Source of the DNA: Streptomyces sp. NBC_01408
Lineage (GTDB): Bacteria > Actinomycetota > Actinomycetes > Streptomycetales > Streptomycetaceae
Length of the DNA: 64,000 bases
NCBI RefSeq assembly: GCF_026340255.1
Contig: NZ_JAPEPJ010000001.1
Coordinates: forward strand, 1,357,001 to 1,421,000
Reading direction: 5' to 3'
Made by a program: the position numbers and the translations under genes. The notes below the pieces were generated by a model, which was not told the DNA's origin, did no database searches, and was given only the letters and a program-made list of their open reading frames with translations. Positions 16,564 to 26,091 of this stretch are shown piece by piece. The first letter of the stretch is position 1. Each line of letters opens with the position of its first letter.

Positions 16564-16962
16564 GTGCCGTCGTACTCCATCGGGCAGGCCGCCGACCTGC
16601 TGTGCGTGAGCCCCGAGACCGTCCGCCGCTGGGCCGACGCGGGGCGGCTGCCCGCGCACCGCGCGCCGGAGGGGGCCCGGGCCGTCGACGGCGTGGCCCT
16701 CGCGGCCTTCGCCAAGGAACGGGCCGCCGGACTGCACCCGCTGCCCTCGAACGCCCCCGTGACCTCCGTACGCAACTCCTTCGCCGGGATCGTCACCGGC
16801 GTCCGGTTCGACGAGGTGGCGGCCCAGGTCGAGATCCAGTCGGGGCCGCACCGCGTGGTGTCCCTGGTGACCAGGGAGTCGGTCGAGGAGCTGGGCATCG
16901 CGGTCGGGGTGACCGTCACGGCCCGGGTGAAGTCCACCGAGGTCCACGTCGACCTGGGCTGA
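16564..16962 (+). CDS. MerR-like HTH plus TOBE (molybdate-binding) protein
   Basis: This 132-aa protein fuses an excisionase/MerR-type helix-turn-helix (IGQAADLLCVSPETVRRWAD, then GRLPAHR) to a single TOBE/Mop domain from about residue 67 (SVRNSFAGIVTGVRFDEVAAQ through VTARVKSTEVHV). TOBE domains bind molybdate, so this is probably a Mo-responsive regulator or storage protein. It neighbours a molybdoenzyme island that carries a second, double-TOBE protein. The GTG start follows closely on a non-coding 116-bp gap. Confidence 0.82.
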   Translation: MPSYSIGQAADLLCVSPETVRRWADAGRLPAHRAPEGARAVDGVALAAFAKERAAGLHPLPSNAPVTSVRNSFAGIVTGVRFDEVAAQVEIQSGPHRVVSLVTRESVEELGIAVGVTVTARVKSTEVHVDLG

Positions 16963-17033
16963 ACGGGCCTGAGCCCTCTGCCGGAACTCGCCCGGACCGC
17001 CCGGACCTGCCCCGCCCCGCCCCGCCCGAAGGG

Positions 17034-18491
17034 CTACCGGCAGCGCAGCGCCGCGTACAGGTCCAGCTTGTGGTCGAGGCGGGACAGGTCGCGGCCCGTC
17101 AGGACCTGTACCCGCTCGATCCGGTAGTGCACCGTGTTCACGTGCAGGTGCAGGGCCTCCGCGGTGCGCGCCCACGAGCAGTTGTTGGCGAGGAAGACCT
17201 CCAGGGTCTCCCGCAGCATCCCGTCCCCGAGCGCCCCCAGCGTCCGCACCCCGAACACCGTCCGGACCTCCGCCGGCACCCCGGCCAGCAGCTCCGCCAG
17301 GGTGTCCAGTTCCTCGACCCCGCGCACCGGAACCGCCTCGTCCGCCGCCGTCAGCGCGAACCGGGCCTGGGTCAGCGAGGCCTTCAACTCCTCCGCCCCC
17401 GCCGCCGGCGCGCCCGCGCCCAGCCTCAGGTCCGCCTCCGGGCCGCCGCACGCCTGGAGCAGCGGCCACACCGGGCGGAGCCGGGCCGCCGCGTCGGTAT
17501 CGGCACCGGAGGCCTCGTACAGCACCGCCGCCGAGCGGCCCACCGCGTACGGGACCCCGTCCAGGTGCCCCAGCGCCTCGGCCAGGGCGTCGCCCGAGGT
17601 CGCCGCCAGGACCCGGTACGGGCCGCCCGGGGGCAGCCCGGCCGCGCCCAGCGCCTCCTCCAGCGCGCCCGGCTCGGCCGGCTGCGCCCCCTCCAGCAGC
17701 CCGATCAGCTCCTGGCCCGCCGCCCGGGCCGCGGCCACCCGGCGCGCCTGCCCGTCGCGGTACTGGGCGAGGACCTGGGCGATCTCGTGCAGCACCCGCG
17801 GAGGGGCAGCGTCCGCGTCCGGCACGTACAGCTGCCAGGCGTCGTAGGCGGAGCTGTCGGCCTCGATGCGCAGCGCGAGCCCGCCGCGCGCGGGGGCGGA
17901 CACCGCCCGCTGGGCCGGGATCGCGGGCGCGGACGGCGTACGGGCCACCGTGCGGCCGCTGGCGGTGAGCAGGTAGCCGCTGACCGGGCCCAGGTGCGCG
18001 CAGGCCCGGTCCAGCAGCTCGGCGGGCCCGGCCCCGCCCTCCACGAGCCGGCTGAGCTCGCCGCGCACGTTCTCGGGGAGAGCAAAAGTGCGGGTGGGAC
18101 GGCGGCTCAGGTCGCCCCACTGGCGCAGGTACACGGCCTCGGTCACCGCCCGGAAGCTGGTGCTCGCCGGGACCGCCACGATCGGCACCCGGTGTGCGCG
18201 GCAGGCGGCGACGAGCTCGTCGGGCACCCGCCCGTGGGTCTCCTCGCCCGCCAGCAGCGCGGTGGCCCCGGCCTCGGCGAGGGCGGCGACGAAGTGCTCG
18301 GCCTTCGCCGCTTCGCCCTGCGCCCACCAGACGAGCCCGCTGAGGACGAGCTCCCCGGGTCCCAGGAAGCGGCCCGGGTCCTCCAGGTCGGTGGCGGTGA
18401 CCCCGCTGATCTCCTGGCCGAGAAGGGCTTCCTCGCCCCAGAGCAGGGTGAGGCCGAGGCTGTCGGACCGGAGCAGGTCGAGGACGTGCAT
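17034..18491 (-). CDS. PucR-family transcriptional regulator
   Basis: This 485-aa regulator has the N-terminal PucR sensor domain (LGLTLLWGEEALLGQEISGVTATDLEDPGRFLGPGELVL) and the C-terminal PucR helix-turn-helix near residues 425-480 (CSWARTAEALHLHVNTVHYR). PucR proteins activate purine catabolism genes in Bacillus and related uses occur in actinomycetes. It is divergent from the FAD subunit of a xanthine-dehydrogenase-type enzyme, its likely target. I chose ATG 18491 because the family opens MHVLDLL at this distance from the sensor motif. Confidence 0.88.
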   Translation of the reverse strand: MHVLDLLRSDSLGLTLLWGEEALLGQEISGVTATDLEDPGRFLGPGELVLSGLVWWAQGEAAKAEHFVAALAEAGATALLAGEETHGRVPDELVAACRAHRVPIVAVPASTSFRAVTEAVYLRQWGDLSRRPTRTFALPENVRGELSRLVEGGAGPAELLDRACAHLGPVSGYLLTASGRTVARTPSAPAIPAQRAVSAPARGGLALRIEADSSAYDAWQLYVPDADAAPPRVLHEIAQVLAQYRDGQARRVAAARAAGQELIGLLEGAQPAEPGALEEALGAAGLPPGGPYRVLAATSGDALAEALGHLDGVPYAVGRSAAVLYEASGADTDAAARLRPVWPLLQACGGPEADLRLGAGAPAAGAEELKASLTQARFALTAADEAVPVRGVEELDTLAELLAGVPAEVRTVFGVRTLGALGDGMLRETLEVFLANNCSWARTAEALHLHVNTVHYRIERVQVLTGRDLSRLDHKLDLYAALRCR

Positions 18492-18522
18492 GAGGGACTC
18501 CTTGCGGTGGGTGGCAGCCCAC

Positions 18523-18549
18523 ATTCGCGAGGCGAATAAGAGGATCCTC
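18523..18549 (+). promoter_or_regulatory. Two palindromes in the pucR-type / xdh divergent region
   Basis: ATTCGC-GAG-GCGAAT (18523-18537) and GAGGATCCTC (18540-18549) lie side by side upstream of the regulator. They are plausible operators for autoregulation. Support is symmetry only. Confidence 0.4.
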
Positions 18550-18678
18550 ATAGTAAATGCAAGGGGCAGCATCCGGCTGGGGTCCTGGTTGATCATCCAA
18601 GGCGATGGGTCCCGCCGCCCTCTGTTTCCGTGCCGGGGACCAGTCGTCGCGGCCCCGCTCCCGTTGCTTCACTGGCGA

Positions 18679-18706
18679 AAACGCATCTGCGACAAACGCA
18701 TCTGCG
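18679..18706 (+). promoter_or_regulatory. 13-bp direct repeat before the xdh operon
   Basis: AAACGCATCTGCG occurs at 18679-18691 and 18694-18706, spaced 15 bp, ending 21 bp before the GTG of the FAD subunit. Tandem direct repeats like this are a common activator or repressor arrangement; the binding protein is unknown. Confidence 0.45.
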
Positions 18707-18727
18707 CGGAAGGACCGGTGGCGCGAA

Positions 18728-19567
18728 GTGGACCTCAACACGGTGGTGGACGTGCGCGACGCGCGACGCCGCGAACCCTGGCGGCCGGGCGATGCCTGGC
18801 TCGGCGGCGGCACGTACCTCTTCTCCGAGCCGCAGCCGCACATCCGCCGCCTCGTCGACCTCTCCCGGATGGGCTGGCCGCCACTGTCCTGGCAGCCCGA
18901 CGGCTCCCTCGACATCGCCGCGACCTGCACGATCACCGAGCTGTCGCGGTTCGCCCGGACCCTGCCGACCACCGCGGCCCCGCTCTTCGAGCAGTGCTGC
19001 CGGGCCTTCCTCGCCAGCTTCAAGATCTGGAACCTGGCCACGGTGGGCGGCAACCTCTGCAACGGCCTGCCCGCCGGGCCGATGATCTCCCTCAGCGCCG
19101 CCCTCGACGGAACCGTCCTCCTCCAGGGCCAGGACGGCGCCACCCGCCGCCTGCCGGTCGCCGAGTTCGTCCTCGGCGCCGGGGTCAAGGACCTGAAGGA
19201 GGGCGAGCTGCTCCGGTCGGTCCGGCTGCCCGCCCGCGCACTGGACTCCCGTACGGCCTTCCGGCAGGCCTCGCTCTACGGGCTCGGGCGCTCCGGCGCC
19301 CTCGTGATCGGCGCCCTCGACCTCGCGGACGGCTCCCTCACCGTCACCGTGACCGCCGCCACCACCCGCCCGTTCCGCTTCTGGTTCGCCCTGCCGCCCA
19401 CCGCCGCGGCGCTGCGCGAGGCGATCGACTCCGCCGTCCGGCCCGACGAGTGGTTCGACGACATCCACGGTCTGCCCGCCTGGCGGCGCCACATGGCGCT
19501 GCGCCTGGCCGAGGAGATCCGCCGTGAACTCCGCCCGGAACCGGGCCCTTCGGAGGCATCCCGATGA
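18728..19567 (+). CDS. Xanthine dehydrogenase-type FAD-binding subunit
   Basis: This 279-aa flavin subunit has the PCMH-type FAD fold: [12 protein letters not shown] near the start, then [25 protein letters not shown] near residue 100 (the TxGGNxxxxxPxxD-like phosphate loop), and a CO_deh_flav_C-like C terminus. It passes electrons from the Fe-S centres to NAD+ or another acceptor. Its stop overlaps the ATG of the fused Fe-S/Mo subunit (ATGA). PucR control suggests purine or a related N-heterocycle as substrate. Confidence 0.88.
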   Translation: MDLNTVVDVRDARRREPWRPGDAWLGGGTYLFSEPQPHIRRLVDLSRMGWPPLSWQPDGSLDIAATCTITELSRFARTLPTTAAPLFEQCCRAFLASFKIWNLATVGGNLCNGLPAGPMISLSAALDGTVLLQGQDGATRRLPVAEFVLGAGVKDLKEGELLRSVRLPARALDSRTAFRQASLYGLGRSGALVIGALDLADGSLTVTVTAATTRPFRFWFALPPTAAALREAIDSAVRPDEWFDDIHGLPAWRRHMALRLAEEIRRELRPEPGPSEASR

Positions 19568-22350
19568 GCTACGAGATCGAGATCAACAAGCGGCGCTTCG
19601 AGGACGAGCCCCGGGCCGGCCAGTGCCTGCGCACGTACCTGCGCGAACGCGGCTGGTTCGGCGTGAAGAAGGGCTGCGACCAGGGCGACTGCGGGGCCTG
19701 CACGGTCCACGTCGACGGCCGCCCCGTGCACAGCTGCCTCTATCCGGCCGTCCGCGCCGAGGGCCGCTCCGTCACCACCGTCGAGGGGCTCTGCTCGCCC
19801 GGCGGCGAACTCCACCCGGCCCAGCAGCAGTTCCTCGACGCCCAGGGCTTCCAGTGCGGCTTCTGCACGGCGGGCTTCCTGATGACCACCGCCGCCCTCC
19901 AGGCCGAGCAGGGCACCGCCGACGACGACGGCAAGCTGGCGGACCTCCCGCGCGCCTTCAAGGGCAACATCTGCCGCTGTACGGGCTACCGCGCCATCGA
20001 GGACGCGGTGCACGGGGTCAAGCACACCGAGTCCCCCGAGGCCGGGCAGGCCGTCGGCAAGTCCCTGGGCGCCCCCGCAGGCCCCCAGGTGGTCACCGGC
20101 ACCGCCCGCTACACCTTCGACGTGGAGGTGCCCGGGCTGCTCCACATGAAGCTGCTGCGCTCCCCGCACCCGCACGCCCGGATCGTCTCCATCGACACCG
20201 CCGAGGCCCTCCGGGTGCCGGGCGTGCACGCCGTCCTCACCCACCACGACGCCCCCGAGCGGCTGTACTCCTCCGCCCGGCACGAGCACCCCACCGAGGA
20301 CCCGATGGACACCCGCGTCCTGGACGACGTGGTCCGCTTCGTCGGCCAGCGCGTGGCGGCCGTGGTCGCCGACAGCGAGCAGGCCGCCGAGGAGGGGTGC
20401 CGGCGCGTGGTCGTCACGTACGAGGAACTCCCGTACGTCATCGATCCGGAGGAGGCCATGCTTCCGGGCGCCCCCGTCCTCCACCCCAAGGGGCCCGAGT
20501 CGGGGATCTTCCGCGCTGAGAACAACGTGTGCGGCGAGGTCCACAACACCCTCGGCGACATGGAGAAGGGGTACGCGGAGGCGGACGTCGTCCACGAGGA
20601 GACGTTCCGGACCCAGCGCGTGCAGCACGCCAGCCTGGAGACCCACGGCAGCCTCGCGTACTTCGAGCACAAGGAGGACGGCGACGGCGAACGCATCACC
20701 GTCCGCTCCTCCACCCAGGCGCCGTTCCTGACCCGGCGGGCGCTGTGTGCCCTCTACGACCTGGGGGAGGACGAGGTCCGCGTCGTCGCGGGCCGCGTGG
20801 GCGGCGGGTTCGGTGGCAAGCAGGAAATGCTCACCGAGGACATCGTGGTCCTCGCCGCCCTGAAGCTGCGGCGCCCGGTGAAACTCGAATTCACCCGGGC
20901 CGAGCAGTTCTACGGTGCCACCACCCGCCACCCCTTCAAGATCACCATCAAGATCGGTGCCAAGGCCGACGGCACCCTCACCGCGCTGCGCATCCGCGTG
21001 CTCTCCAACACCGGCGCCTACGGCAACCACGGCCCGGCGGTCATGTTCCACAGCGTCGGCGAGTCCTTCGCCGTCTACAAGGCGCCGAACAAGCAGGTGG
21101 AGGCGTACTCCGTCTACACCAACTGCGTGCCGGCGGGCGCCTTCCGCGGCTACGGCCTGGGCCAGGTCCTCTTCGCCCTCGAATCGGTGATGGACGAGCT
21201 CGCCATCCGGCTCGGTATGGACCCGCTCGCCCTGCGCGAGAAGAACGTCATCGGCCCCGGCGACCACATGGTGACCCCCATCGGCCACGAGGAGGACCTC
21301 TTCATCGCCTCGTACGGGATGAACCAGTGCATGGACGTCGTCCGCAAGGCCATCGCCGAGGACCGCAGCCACGAGGACGTCCCCGAGGGCTGGCTCACCG
21401 GGACGGGCACGGCGGTCGCGATGATCGCGACCGGACCGCCGGGCGGCCACTTCGCCGACGCGCGGGTCAGCCTGCTGCGCGACGGCACGTACGACATCGC
21501 GGTGGGCACGGCCGAGTTCGGCAACGGCACCACCACCGTCCACAAGCAGATCACCGCCGGGGCCCTGAACACCACCGTCGACCGCATCGCCGTCCGCCAG
21601 TCCGACACCGACGTCGTCCGGCACGACACCGGCGCCTTCGGCTCGGCCGGCACGGTGGTGGCGGGCAAGGCGGTCATGCTGGCCGCGGGCTCTCTCGCAG
21701 AGCGCCTCCAGACCTTCGCCGCCCGGCACACGGGCGTGGCCCGGCACCTGTGCAAACTCCAGGCGGAGGCCTTCGACTGCGCGGGCCGCACCGTCACCCT
21801 CAAGGAGCTGTACGAGGCCGCGTACGACAAGGGCGAGCTCGACGAGATCGCGGCGGACGGCCACTGGGGCGGCTCCCCGCGCTCGGTGGCCTTCAACGCC
21901 CAGTGGTTCCGCATCGCCGTGGACCCGGAGACGGGGGAGATGAAGATCCTGCGCAGCGTGCACGCGGCGGACGCGGGCAAGGTCATGAACCCGATGCAGT
22001 GCCGCGGCCAGGTGGAGGGCGGAGTCGCCCAGGCCCTCGGCGCGACCCTCTTCGAGACGGTACGGGTGGACGAGCGCGGGGAGGTCACCACGGCCGCATT
22101 CCGCCGCTACCGGCTGCCGCAGTACGCGGACGTCCCGCGCACCGAGGTCCACTTCATGGAGACCTCCGACGCCATCGGCCCGCTCGGCGCCAAGTCCATG
22201 TCCGAGAGCCCCTTCAACCCGGTGGCCCCGGCCTTCGCGAACGCGTTGCGGGACGCAACGGGGATCCGCTTCACCGAGTTGCCGGTGACACGCGACATCG
22301 TGTGGCAGAAGATGCAAGAGGAAAACACCAAACGAAGCCACACCTGCTAG
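19564..22350 (+). CDS. Xanthine dehydrogenase-type fused [2Fe-2S] and molybdopterin subunit
   Basis: This 928-aa protein fuses the small Fe-S domain and the large Mo domain. The plant-type cluster is at about residues 38-58 ([16 protein letters not shown]), and the second cluster at CGFC near 98 and CRCTGYRA near 136. The Mo domain follows from about 165 ([11 protein letters not shown] near 415; PAGAFRGYG near 525). The segment [12 protein letters not shown] near 876 occupies the active-site Glu position, usually GxKGVGE, so the surroundings are unusual while Glu is kept. Hypoxanthine/xanthine, nicotinate or another heterocycle could be the substrate. Confidence 0.9.
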   Translation: MSYEIEINKRRFEDEPRAGQCLRTYLRERGWFGVKKGCDQGDCGACTVHVDGRPVHSCLYPAVRAEGRSVTTVEGLCSPGGELHPAQQQFLDAQGFQCGFCTAGFLMTTAALQAEQGTADDDGKLADLPRAFKGNICRCTGYRAIEDAVHGVKHTESPEAGQAVGKSLGAPAGPQVVTGTARYTFDVEVPGLLHMKLLRSPHPHARIVSIDTAEALRVPGVHAVLTHHDAPERLYSSARHEHPTEDPMDTRVLDDVVRFVGQRVAAVVADSEQAAEEGCRRVVVTYEELPYVIDPEEAMLPGAPVLHPKGPESGIFRAENNVCGEVHNTLGDMEKGYAEADVVHEETFRTQRVQHASLETHGSLAYFEHKEDGDGERITVRSSTQAPFLTRRALCALYDLGEDEVRVVAGRVGGGFGGKQEMLTEDIVVLAALKLRRPVKLEFTRAEQFYGATTRHPFKITIKIGAKADGTLTALRIRVLSNTGAYGNHGPAVMFHSVGESFAVYKAPNKQVEAYSVYTNCVPAGAFRGYGLGQVLFALESVMDELAIRLGMDPLALREKNVIGPGDHMVTPIGHEEDLFIASYGMNQCMDVVRKAIAEDRSHEDVPEGWLTGTGTAVAMIATGPPGGHFADARVSLLRDGTYDIAVGTAEFGNGTTTVHKQITAGALNTTVDRIAVRQSDTDVVRHDTGAFGSAGTVVAGKAVMLAAGSLAERLQTFAARHTGVARHLCKLQAEAFDCAGRTVTLKELYEAAYDKGELDEIAADGHWGGSPRSVAFNAQWFRIAVDPETGEMKILRSVHAADAGKVMNPMQCRGQVEGGVAQALGATLFETVRVDERGEVTTAAFRRYRLPQYADVPRTEVHFMETSDAIGPLGAKSMSESPFNPVAPAFANALRDATGIRFTELPVTRDIVWQKMQEENTKRSHTC

Positions 22351-22415
22351 TCGTAGCAACCCATCAACCTTGCAGATGAGGTTCCGGAATGTACGCTGCC
22401 GGGCATGACGTACGC

Positions 22416-22862
22416 ATGGCCAAACTCTTGCTGCACGGAGACCTGGACCACCCGGCGACCCTGAGCGTCGCGGACCTGCGGGAATGGACACAGCACCGGA
22501 CCGCGGTGACCTTCGACTGCGCGACGAACGGCCCGCAACGCCACGTCTTCGAAGGCCCGTTGCTCCGGGACGTGGTCACGGACGCCGGCCCCGCCTTCGA
22601 CGCGCGGCGGCGCAAGGACCGCAGCCGCTTCCTGCTCGCGATCAGCGGCGGGGACGGGCACCACACCGTCCTGTCCTGGGCCGAGTTGGACGCCGACTTC
22701 GCCGGCAGCCCCGTCCTGCTGGCCACCCGGCTCGACGGGGAGGAGCTCGACGAGGCGGGCAGCCAGCTGGTGGTCCCGACGGACCGGTGCGGGGCGCGCT
22801 ACGTCAGCGCGGTCACCCACGTGTGGTTCGGCGCCCTGTCGGCGCCGGGGCTCGGCTGCTGA
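22416..22862 (+). CDS. Small molybdopterin-dependent (sulfite oxidase-fold) protein
   Basis: This 148-aa protein has the pattern of the C-terminal part of sulfite-oxidase/YedY molybdopterin domains: LSVADLREWTQHRTAVTFDCATN (with the Cys that would bind Mo), FEGPLLRDVVTDAG, and LVVPTDRCGARYVSAVTHV. At 148 aa it is far shorter than full enzymes (about 250 aa and more), so it may be a minimal domain protein. It follows the xdh operon by 65 bp. I start it at ATG 22416; ATG 22389 in the same frame would add nine residues. Confidence 0.75.
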   Translation: MAKLLLHGDLDHPATLSVADLREWTQHRTAVTFDCATNGPQRHVFEGPLLRDVVTDAGPAFDARRRKDRSRFLLAISGGDGHHTVLSWAELDADFAGSPVLLATRLDGEELDEAGSQLVVPTDRCGARYVSAVTHVWFGALSAPGLGC

Positions 22863-22892
22863 ACCGGACCGGGGAACAGCGGCCGCCCGCGG

Positions 22893-23312
22893 TCAGACGG
22901 CCTGGAGCGAGATCTCCGTCGACTTGATCAGCGCCACGACGGAGGAACCGGCGGCCAGGCCGAGCGCCTCGACCGCGTCCTTGGTGATGGCAGCGGTCAG
23001 CCCGCCGCCGTTCACGTCCACCTTCACGGAGGCCATCGCGCCGCCCGCGGCGACCTCGGCGACCGTCCCGGGGATCTGGTTGCGGATGGACAGGCCCTCG
23101 ACCGGGCCGGTGGCCAGGGCCACCTCGGTGGCCTTGACGAGCGCGTTGACCGAGGATCCCGCGGCGATGCCGAGGTCCTTGACGGCTTCGGTGGTGACGG
23201 CGGCGGTGATCTCCTGGCCGCCGACCAGACGCACCCTCACCGCCGTCATGGCCTCACCGGAGGTGACTGTGGTGACGGTTCCGGCGATCTGATTGCGGAT
23301 GCTCAGGCTCAT
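22893..23312 (-). CDS. Molybdenum-pterin binding protein with two TOBE domains (Mop type)
   Basis: This 139-aa protein is two tandem TOBE/Mop domains of about 68 residues each: LSIRNQIAGTVTTVTSGEAM through NALVKATEVAL, and LSIRNQIPGTVAEVAAGGAM through ALIKSTEISL. Mop proteins bind molybdate for storage or homeostasis. It is convergent with the small Mo protein, and the island as a whole supplies and uses Mo. Confidence 0.9.
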   Translation of the reverse strand: MSLSIRNQIAGTVTTVTSGEAMTAVRVRLVGGQEITAAVTTEAVKDLGIAAGSSVNALVKATEVALATGPVEGLSIRNQIPGTVAEVAAGGAMASVKVDVNGGGLTAAITKDAVEALGLAAGSSVVALIKSTEISLQAV

Positions 23313-23498
23313 GAGTGCTTCGACCTCTGCTCGTGCGTGTACGGGGGCATGCGCGCGGCCCGGCCGGACCGCACAAGATCGACGCTATGCGGCTTCTCTC
23401 TGACCTTCGGTCAGCCCCTCGCACCCGCCACCCGCAACCACGCGTGCGGCTCGCGGGTGCGGTGCAACCGCACCGACCGGGCCGCCCCGGGCCGGGGA

Positions 23499-24317
23499 TC
23501 ACGCGTCCGACATCTGCGGCATCTCGCCGACCGTCGTGGACAGGTCGATCACCGCGAAGGCCGCGCCCTGCTGGTCCGTGAGGGCGGCGAACCGGCCGAA
23601 GGGGCTGTCCATCGGCCCGAAGTGGAGCGTTCCGCCGAGCTTGCGGGCCTTGGCGACCGCCTCGTCGCAGTCGGGGACCGAGAAGTAGATCTGGATGTAG
23701 GAGGGGACCTCCGGCGGGAACTCCTCGCCCATCTTCATCCGGCCCAGCACCGCGTTCTCCTTGCCGCCCAGGCTGAAGACCTTGAAGTCCATGCCGGCCG
23801 CTTCGGGGTCGTCGCCCATGTCCATCTGCTGGGTCTCGTACGGAAAGACCTTCGCCAGGAAGCCGTCCGCCTTCGCCGGCTCGCGCGTGAAGACCTCGGC
23901 CCACGCGTACGCGCCCGGCTCGCCCACCTTCTCGAAACCCTTGTGGTCACCCGGCTGCCAGACCCCGAACACCGCGCCGCTCGGCTCCTTCGCGATCGCC
24001 ATGGAGCCGAAGGTGCCGATCTGCATCGGCCCCATCAGCACGCCCCCGCCCGCCGTCTTGACCTTCTCGGCGGTGGCCTCCGCGTCGCGCGAGGCGAAGT
24101 ACAGGCACCACTGCGAGGGAGCATCGGCTCCCGGCATCGGCGGGGCCACTGCCGCCACGGCCTTGCCGTCGGAGTAGGCCTGCGTGTAGTTGCCGAACTC
24201 GGTGGCGGCCTCCCCGAAGGTCCAGCCGAGAACCTCGGCGTAGAAGGTCTTCGCACCCTCCACATCGGTGAACATCGCGTCCACCCAGCAAGGGGCGCCT
24301 TCTGTGAACTCAGCCAT
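23499..24317 (-). CDS. VOC-family protein with two glyoxalase-like domains
   Basis: This 272-aa protein holds two vicinal-oxygen-chelate modules: PCWVDAMFTDVEGAKTFYAEVLGWTF at the N terminus and AYAWAEVFTREPAKADGFLAKVFPY from about residue 137, each ending in the FAVxD/FGVWQ pattern. The family includes glyoxalases, dioxygenases and antibiotic-binding proteins. No partner indicates its substrate. ATG 24317 starts the first module. Confidence 0.85.
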   Translation of the reverse strand: MAEFTEGAPCWVDAMFTDVEGAKTFYAEVLGWTFGEAATEFGNYTQAYSDGKAVAAVAPPMPGADAPSQWCLYFASRDAEATAEKVKTAGGGVLMGPMQIGTFGSMAIAKEPSGAVFGVWQPGDHKGFEKVGEPGAYAWAEVFTREPAKADGFLAKVFPYETQQMDMGDDPEAAGMDFKVFSLGGKENAVLGRMKMGEEFPPEVPSYIQIYFSVPDCDEAVAKARKLGGTLHFGPMDSPFGRFAALTDQQGAAFAVIDLSTTVGEMPQMSDA

Positions 24318-24429
24318 GATCGATCGACTCCTGTGTCGTGTGGCATGCCTGCACTGCCTGCTCGTACTCACGCTAGGCGCGCGGCGCGGCGACCGCGCGG
24401 CGACCACGCACGGGAGGGACGCTGGAGCC

Positions 24430-25032
24430 ATGGACAAGGACATCACCATCCGGCTGGCCATGCAGCCGGAGGCCGACGAGCTCCTCGGCCGGAGCCCGCT
24501 CGCCGCGCTCGTCGGCATGCTGCTCGACCAGCAGGTCCCGATGGAATGGGCCTTCTCCGGGCCCTACACGATCGCCCAGCGGCTCGGCTCGGACGACCTG
24601 GACGCGCACGCCGTCGCCGCGTACGACCCGGAGGCCTTCGCCGCGCTGCTCTCGGCGAAGCCCGCCGTCCACCGGTACCCGGGGTCGATGGCGAAGCGGA
24701 TCCAGCAGCTGTGCGCGTACCTGGTGGAGCACTACGACGGAGACGCCGCGGCCGTGTGGGCCGACGCCGCGACGGGCGAGGAGCTGCTGAAGCGCCTCAA
24801 GGAACTGCCGGGCTTCGGGGAGCAGAAGGCACAGATCTTCCTCGCCCTGCTGGGCAAGCGGTTCGGCGTGCGCCCGAAGGGCTGGCGGGAGGCCGCGGGC
24901 GGGTACGGGCCGGCGAACGTCTACCGCTCGGCGGCCGACATCACCGGTCCGGAGTCCCTGGCGAAGGTCCGGGCGCACAAGCAGGAGATGAAGGCCGCGG
25001 CCAAGGCCGCCAAGGCCTCGGGCGGGTCGTAG
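24430..25032 (+). CDS. HhH-GPD-type protein (base-excision DNA glycosylase-like)
   Basis: This 200-aa protein resembles HhH-GPD glycosylase-related proteins of actinomycetes: SPLAALVGMLLDQQVPMEWAF, then LKELPGFGEQKAQIFLALLGKRFG, where the hairpin and following loop sit. The catalytic Asp expected after the hairpin is not obvious (the segment reads RFGVRPKGWREAAGGYG), so activity is uncertain. ATG 24430 is close to GCTGGAG. It is divergent from the VOC gene. Confidence 0.75.
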   Translation: MDKDITIRLAMQPEADELLGRSPLAALVGMLLDQQVPMEWAFSGPYTIAQRLGSDDLDAHAVAAYDPEAFAALLSAKPAVHRYPGSMAKRIQQLCAYLVEHYDGDAAAVWADAATGEELLKRLKELPGFGEQKAQIFLALLGKRFGVRPKGWREAAGGYGPANVYRSAADITGPESLAKVRAHKQEMKAAAKAAKASGGS

Positions 25033-25068
25033 GTCCGGGTCGGTCCGGCCTGACCGACCCGGCTCGCC

Positions 25069-25335
25069 GCTACGGGGTGTCCGCGGTGGGCCAAGCGGTC
25101 GGCGGCGCGCCGCCCGCGGCTCCCGACCGGCAGCACCCCGGTGGCCGCCGCCAGCCCGTAGGGCGGCATGTCCGCGTAGACGGACTCGTACGAGCCCTCG
25201 GGCACGACGTACGCCTCGTGCCACAGGCCCACGTGTCCGCGCACCTTGCCCGCGCGCTCCTTGCGGTCGATGATCGTCCAGACCCGGTGGTGGAACATGT
25301 CGGGTGCCTTGGCGTAGGCGTAGAGCTTCTCCGCC
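25069..25335 (-). pseudogene. Remnant of a DUF4188 (monooxygenase-like) gene
   Basis: The minus strand reads EKLYAYAKAPDMFHHRVW, GHVGLWHEAYVVPEGSYESV and YADMPPYGLAAATGVLPVG, the C-terminal two-thirds of a DUF4188 protein. Homology stops abruptly near 25335, where a truncated MerR gene begins on the other strand, and no start codon or N-terminal part is present. The tail beyond 25069 reads into the neighbouring gene. DUF4188 genes are commonly paired with MerR regulators, so the remnant probably lost its 5' half in one deletion with that neighbour. Confidence 0.7.
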
Positions 25336-25338
25336 GGG

Positions 25339-26091
25339 CTGTTGCCCGCCGGCCGAAGGGTCAGCGCGACCACCGCCGAGTACGACGAGGGCCATCTGCG
25401 GCGGCTGCGGCTGGTGCGCGCGATGATCCAGGTCGGGCGGCTGCCCGTGGCCACCGCCAGAGAGGTGCTCAAGCACGTCGACGACGACTCCCTGGGCAGG
25501 ACGATCCGCCTCGGCGCGGCCCTGTGGGCGCTCCCGCAGGGGCCCGAACTGGACACACCTGAGGGGAGGAAGGACACCGGCGGGGACACCGCCGGGGAGG
25601 GCGGCGGGAAGCGCGCGGAGACCCCGGACGGGGCCGGAGACGCCGCGGGCGCCGGGGACGAGGACCCCGCCGTGGTCACCGCGCGGCAGGAGGTGGACCG
25701 GCTGCTGGAGATGCTGGGCTGGTCGACCGCCCGGGACCTTGCCCCCCTCTCCCCGGTCCACCGCTCGCTGGTGGTGGCGGTGGCCGCGCCGATCCGGCTC
25801 GACTACCCCTGGGACGCCGAACTCATGGCCCCGTACGCCCGCCTGATGCACCAAGTGGCCGTCTGTGACCTGGACTTCGTGGAGACCTACCCCACCGAGG
25901 CGGAGAAGGTGGAGACGGCGGTCGCGTCGGCGATCCTCTTCGAACCGGTCCTGCGGGCGATGCACCGGCTGGCCCAGGAAGAGGAGTCGGCCCGGCGCTA
26001 CGGGCTCGGACCGCCGGGAGGCCGAAAAGCGCCCCTCCGGGACCGTCCGGGCCCGGAAATGTCAGACCAGCTCCGTAGATTGGGGACATGA
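25339..26091 (+). pseudogene. MerR-family regulator lacking its DNA-binding N terminus
   Basis: The reading from about 25339 (GLLPAGRRVSATTAEYDEGHLRRLRLVRAMIQVG) matches the middle of MerR proteins, beginning at the wing. The helix-turn-helix that should precede GLLP is absent; an in-frame stop lies at 25321-25323. The rest, about 245 residues including PVATAREVLKHVDDD and an effector-like C-terminal part, is open to 26091. It may be translated from TTG 25342 but would not bind DNA normally. It overlaps the cupin ATG by 4 nt. Confidence 0.65.

Noticed and set aside
19276..22491. 1071-aa open frame antisense to the xanthine-dehydrogenase-type subunit
   Set aside because: Composition is that of the complement of a real gene; no domain is visible.
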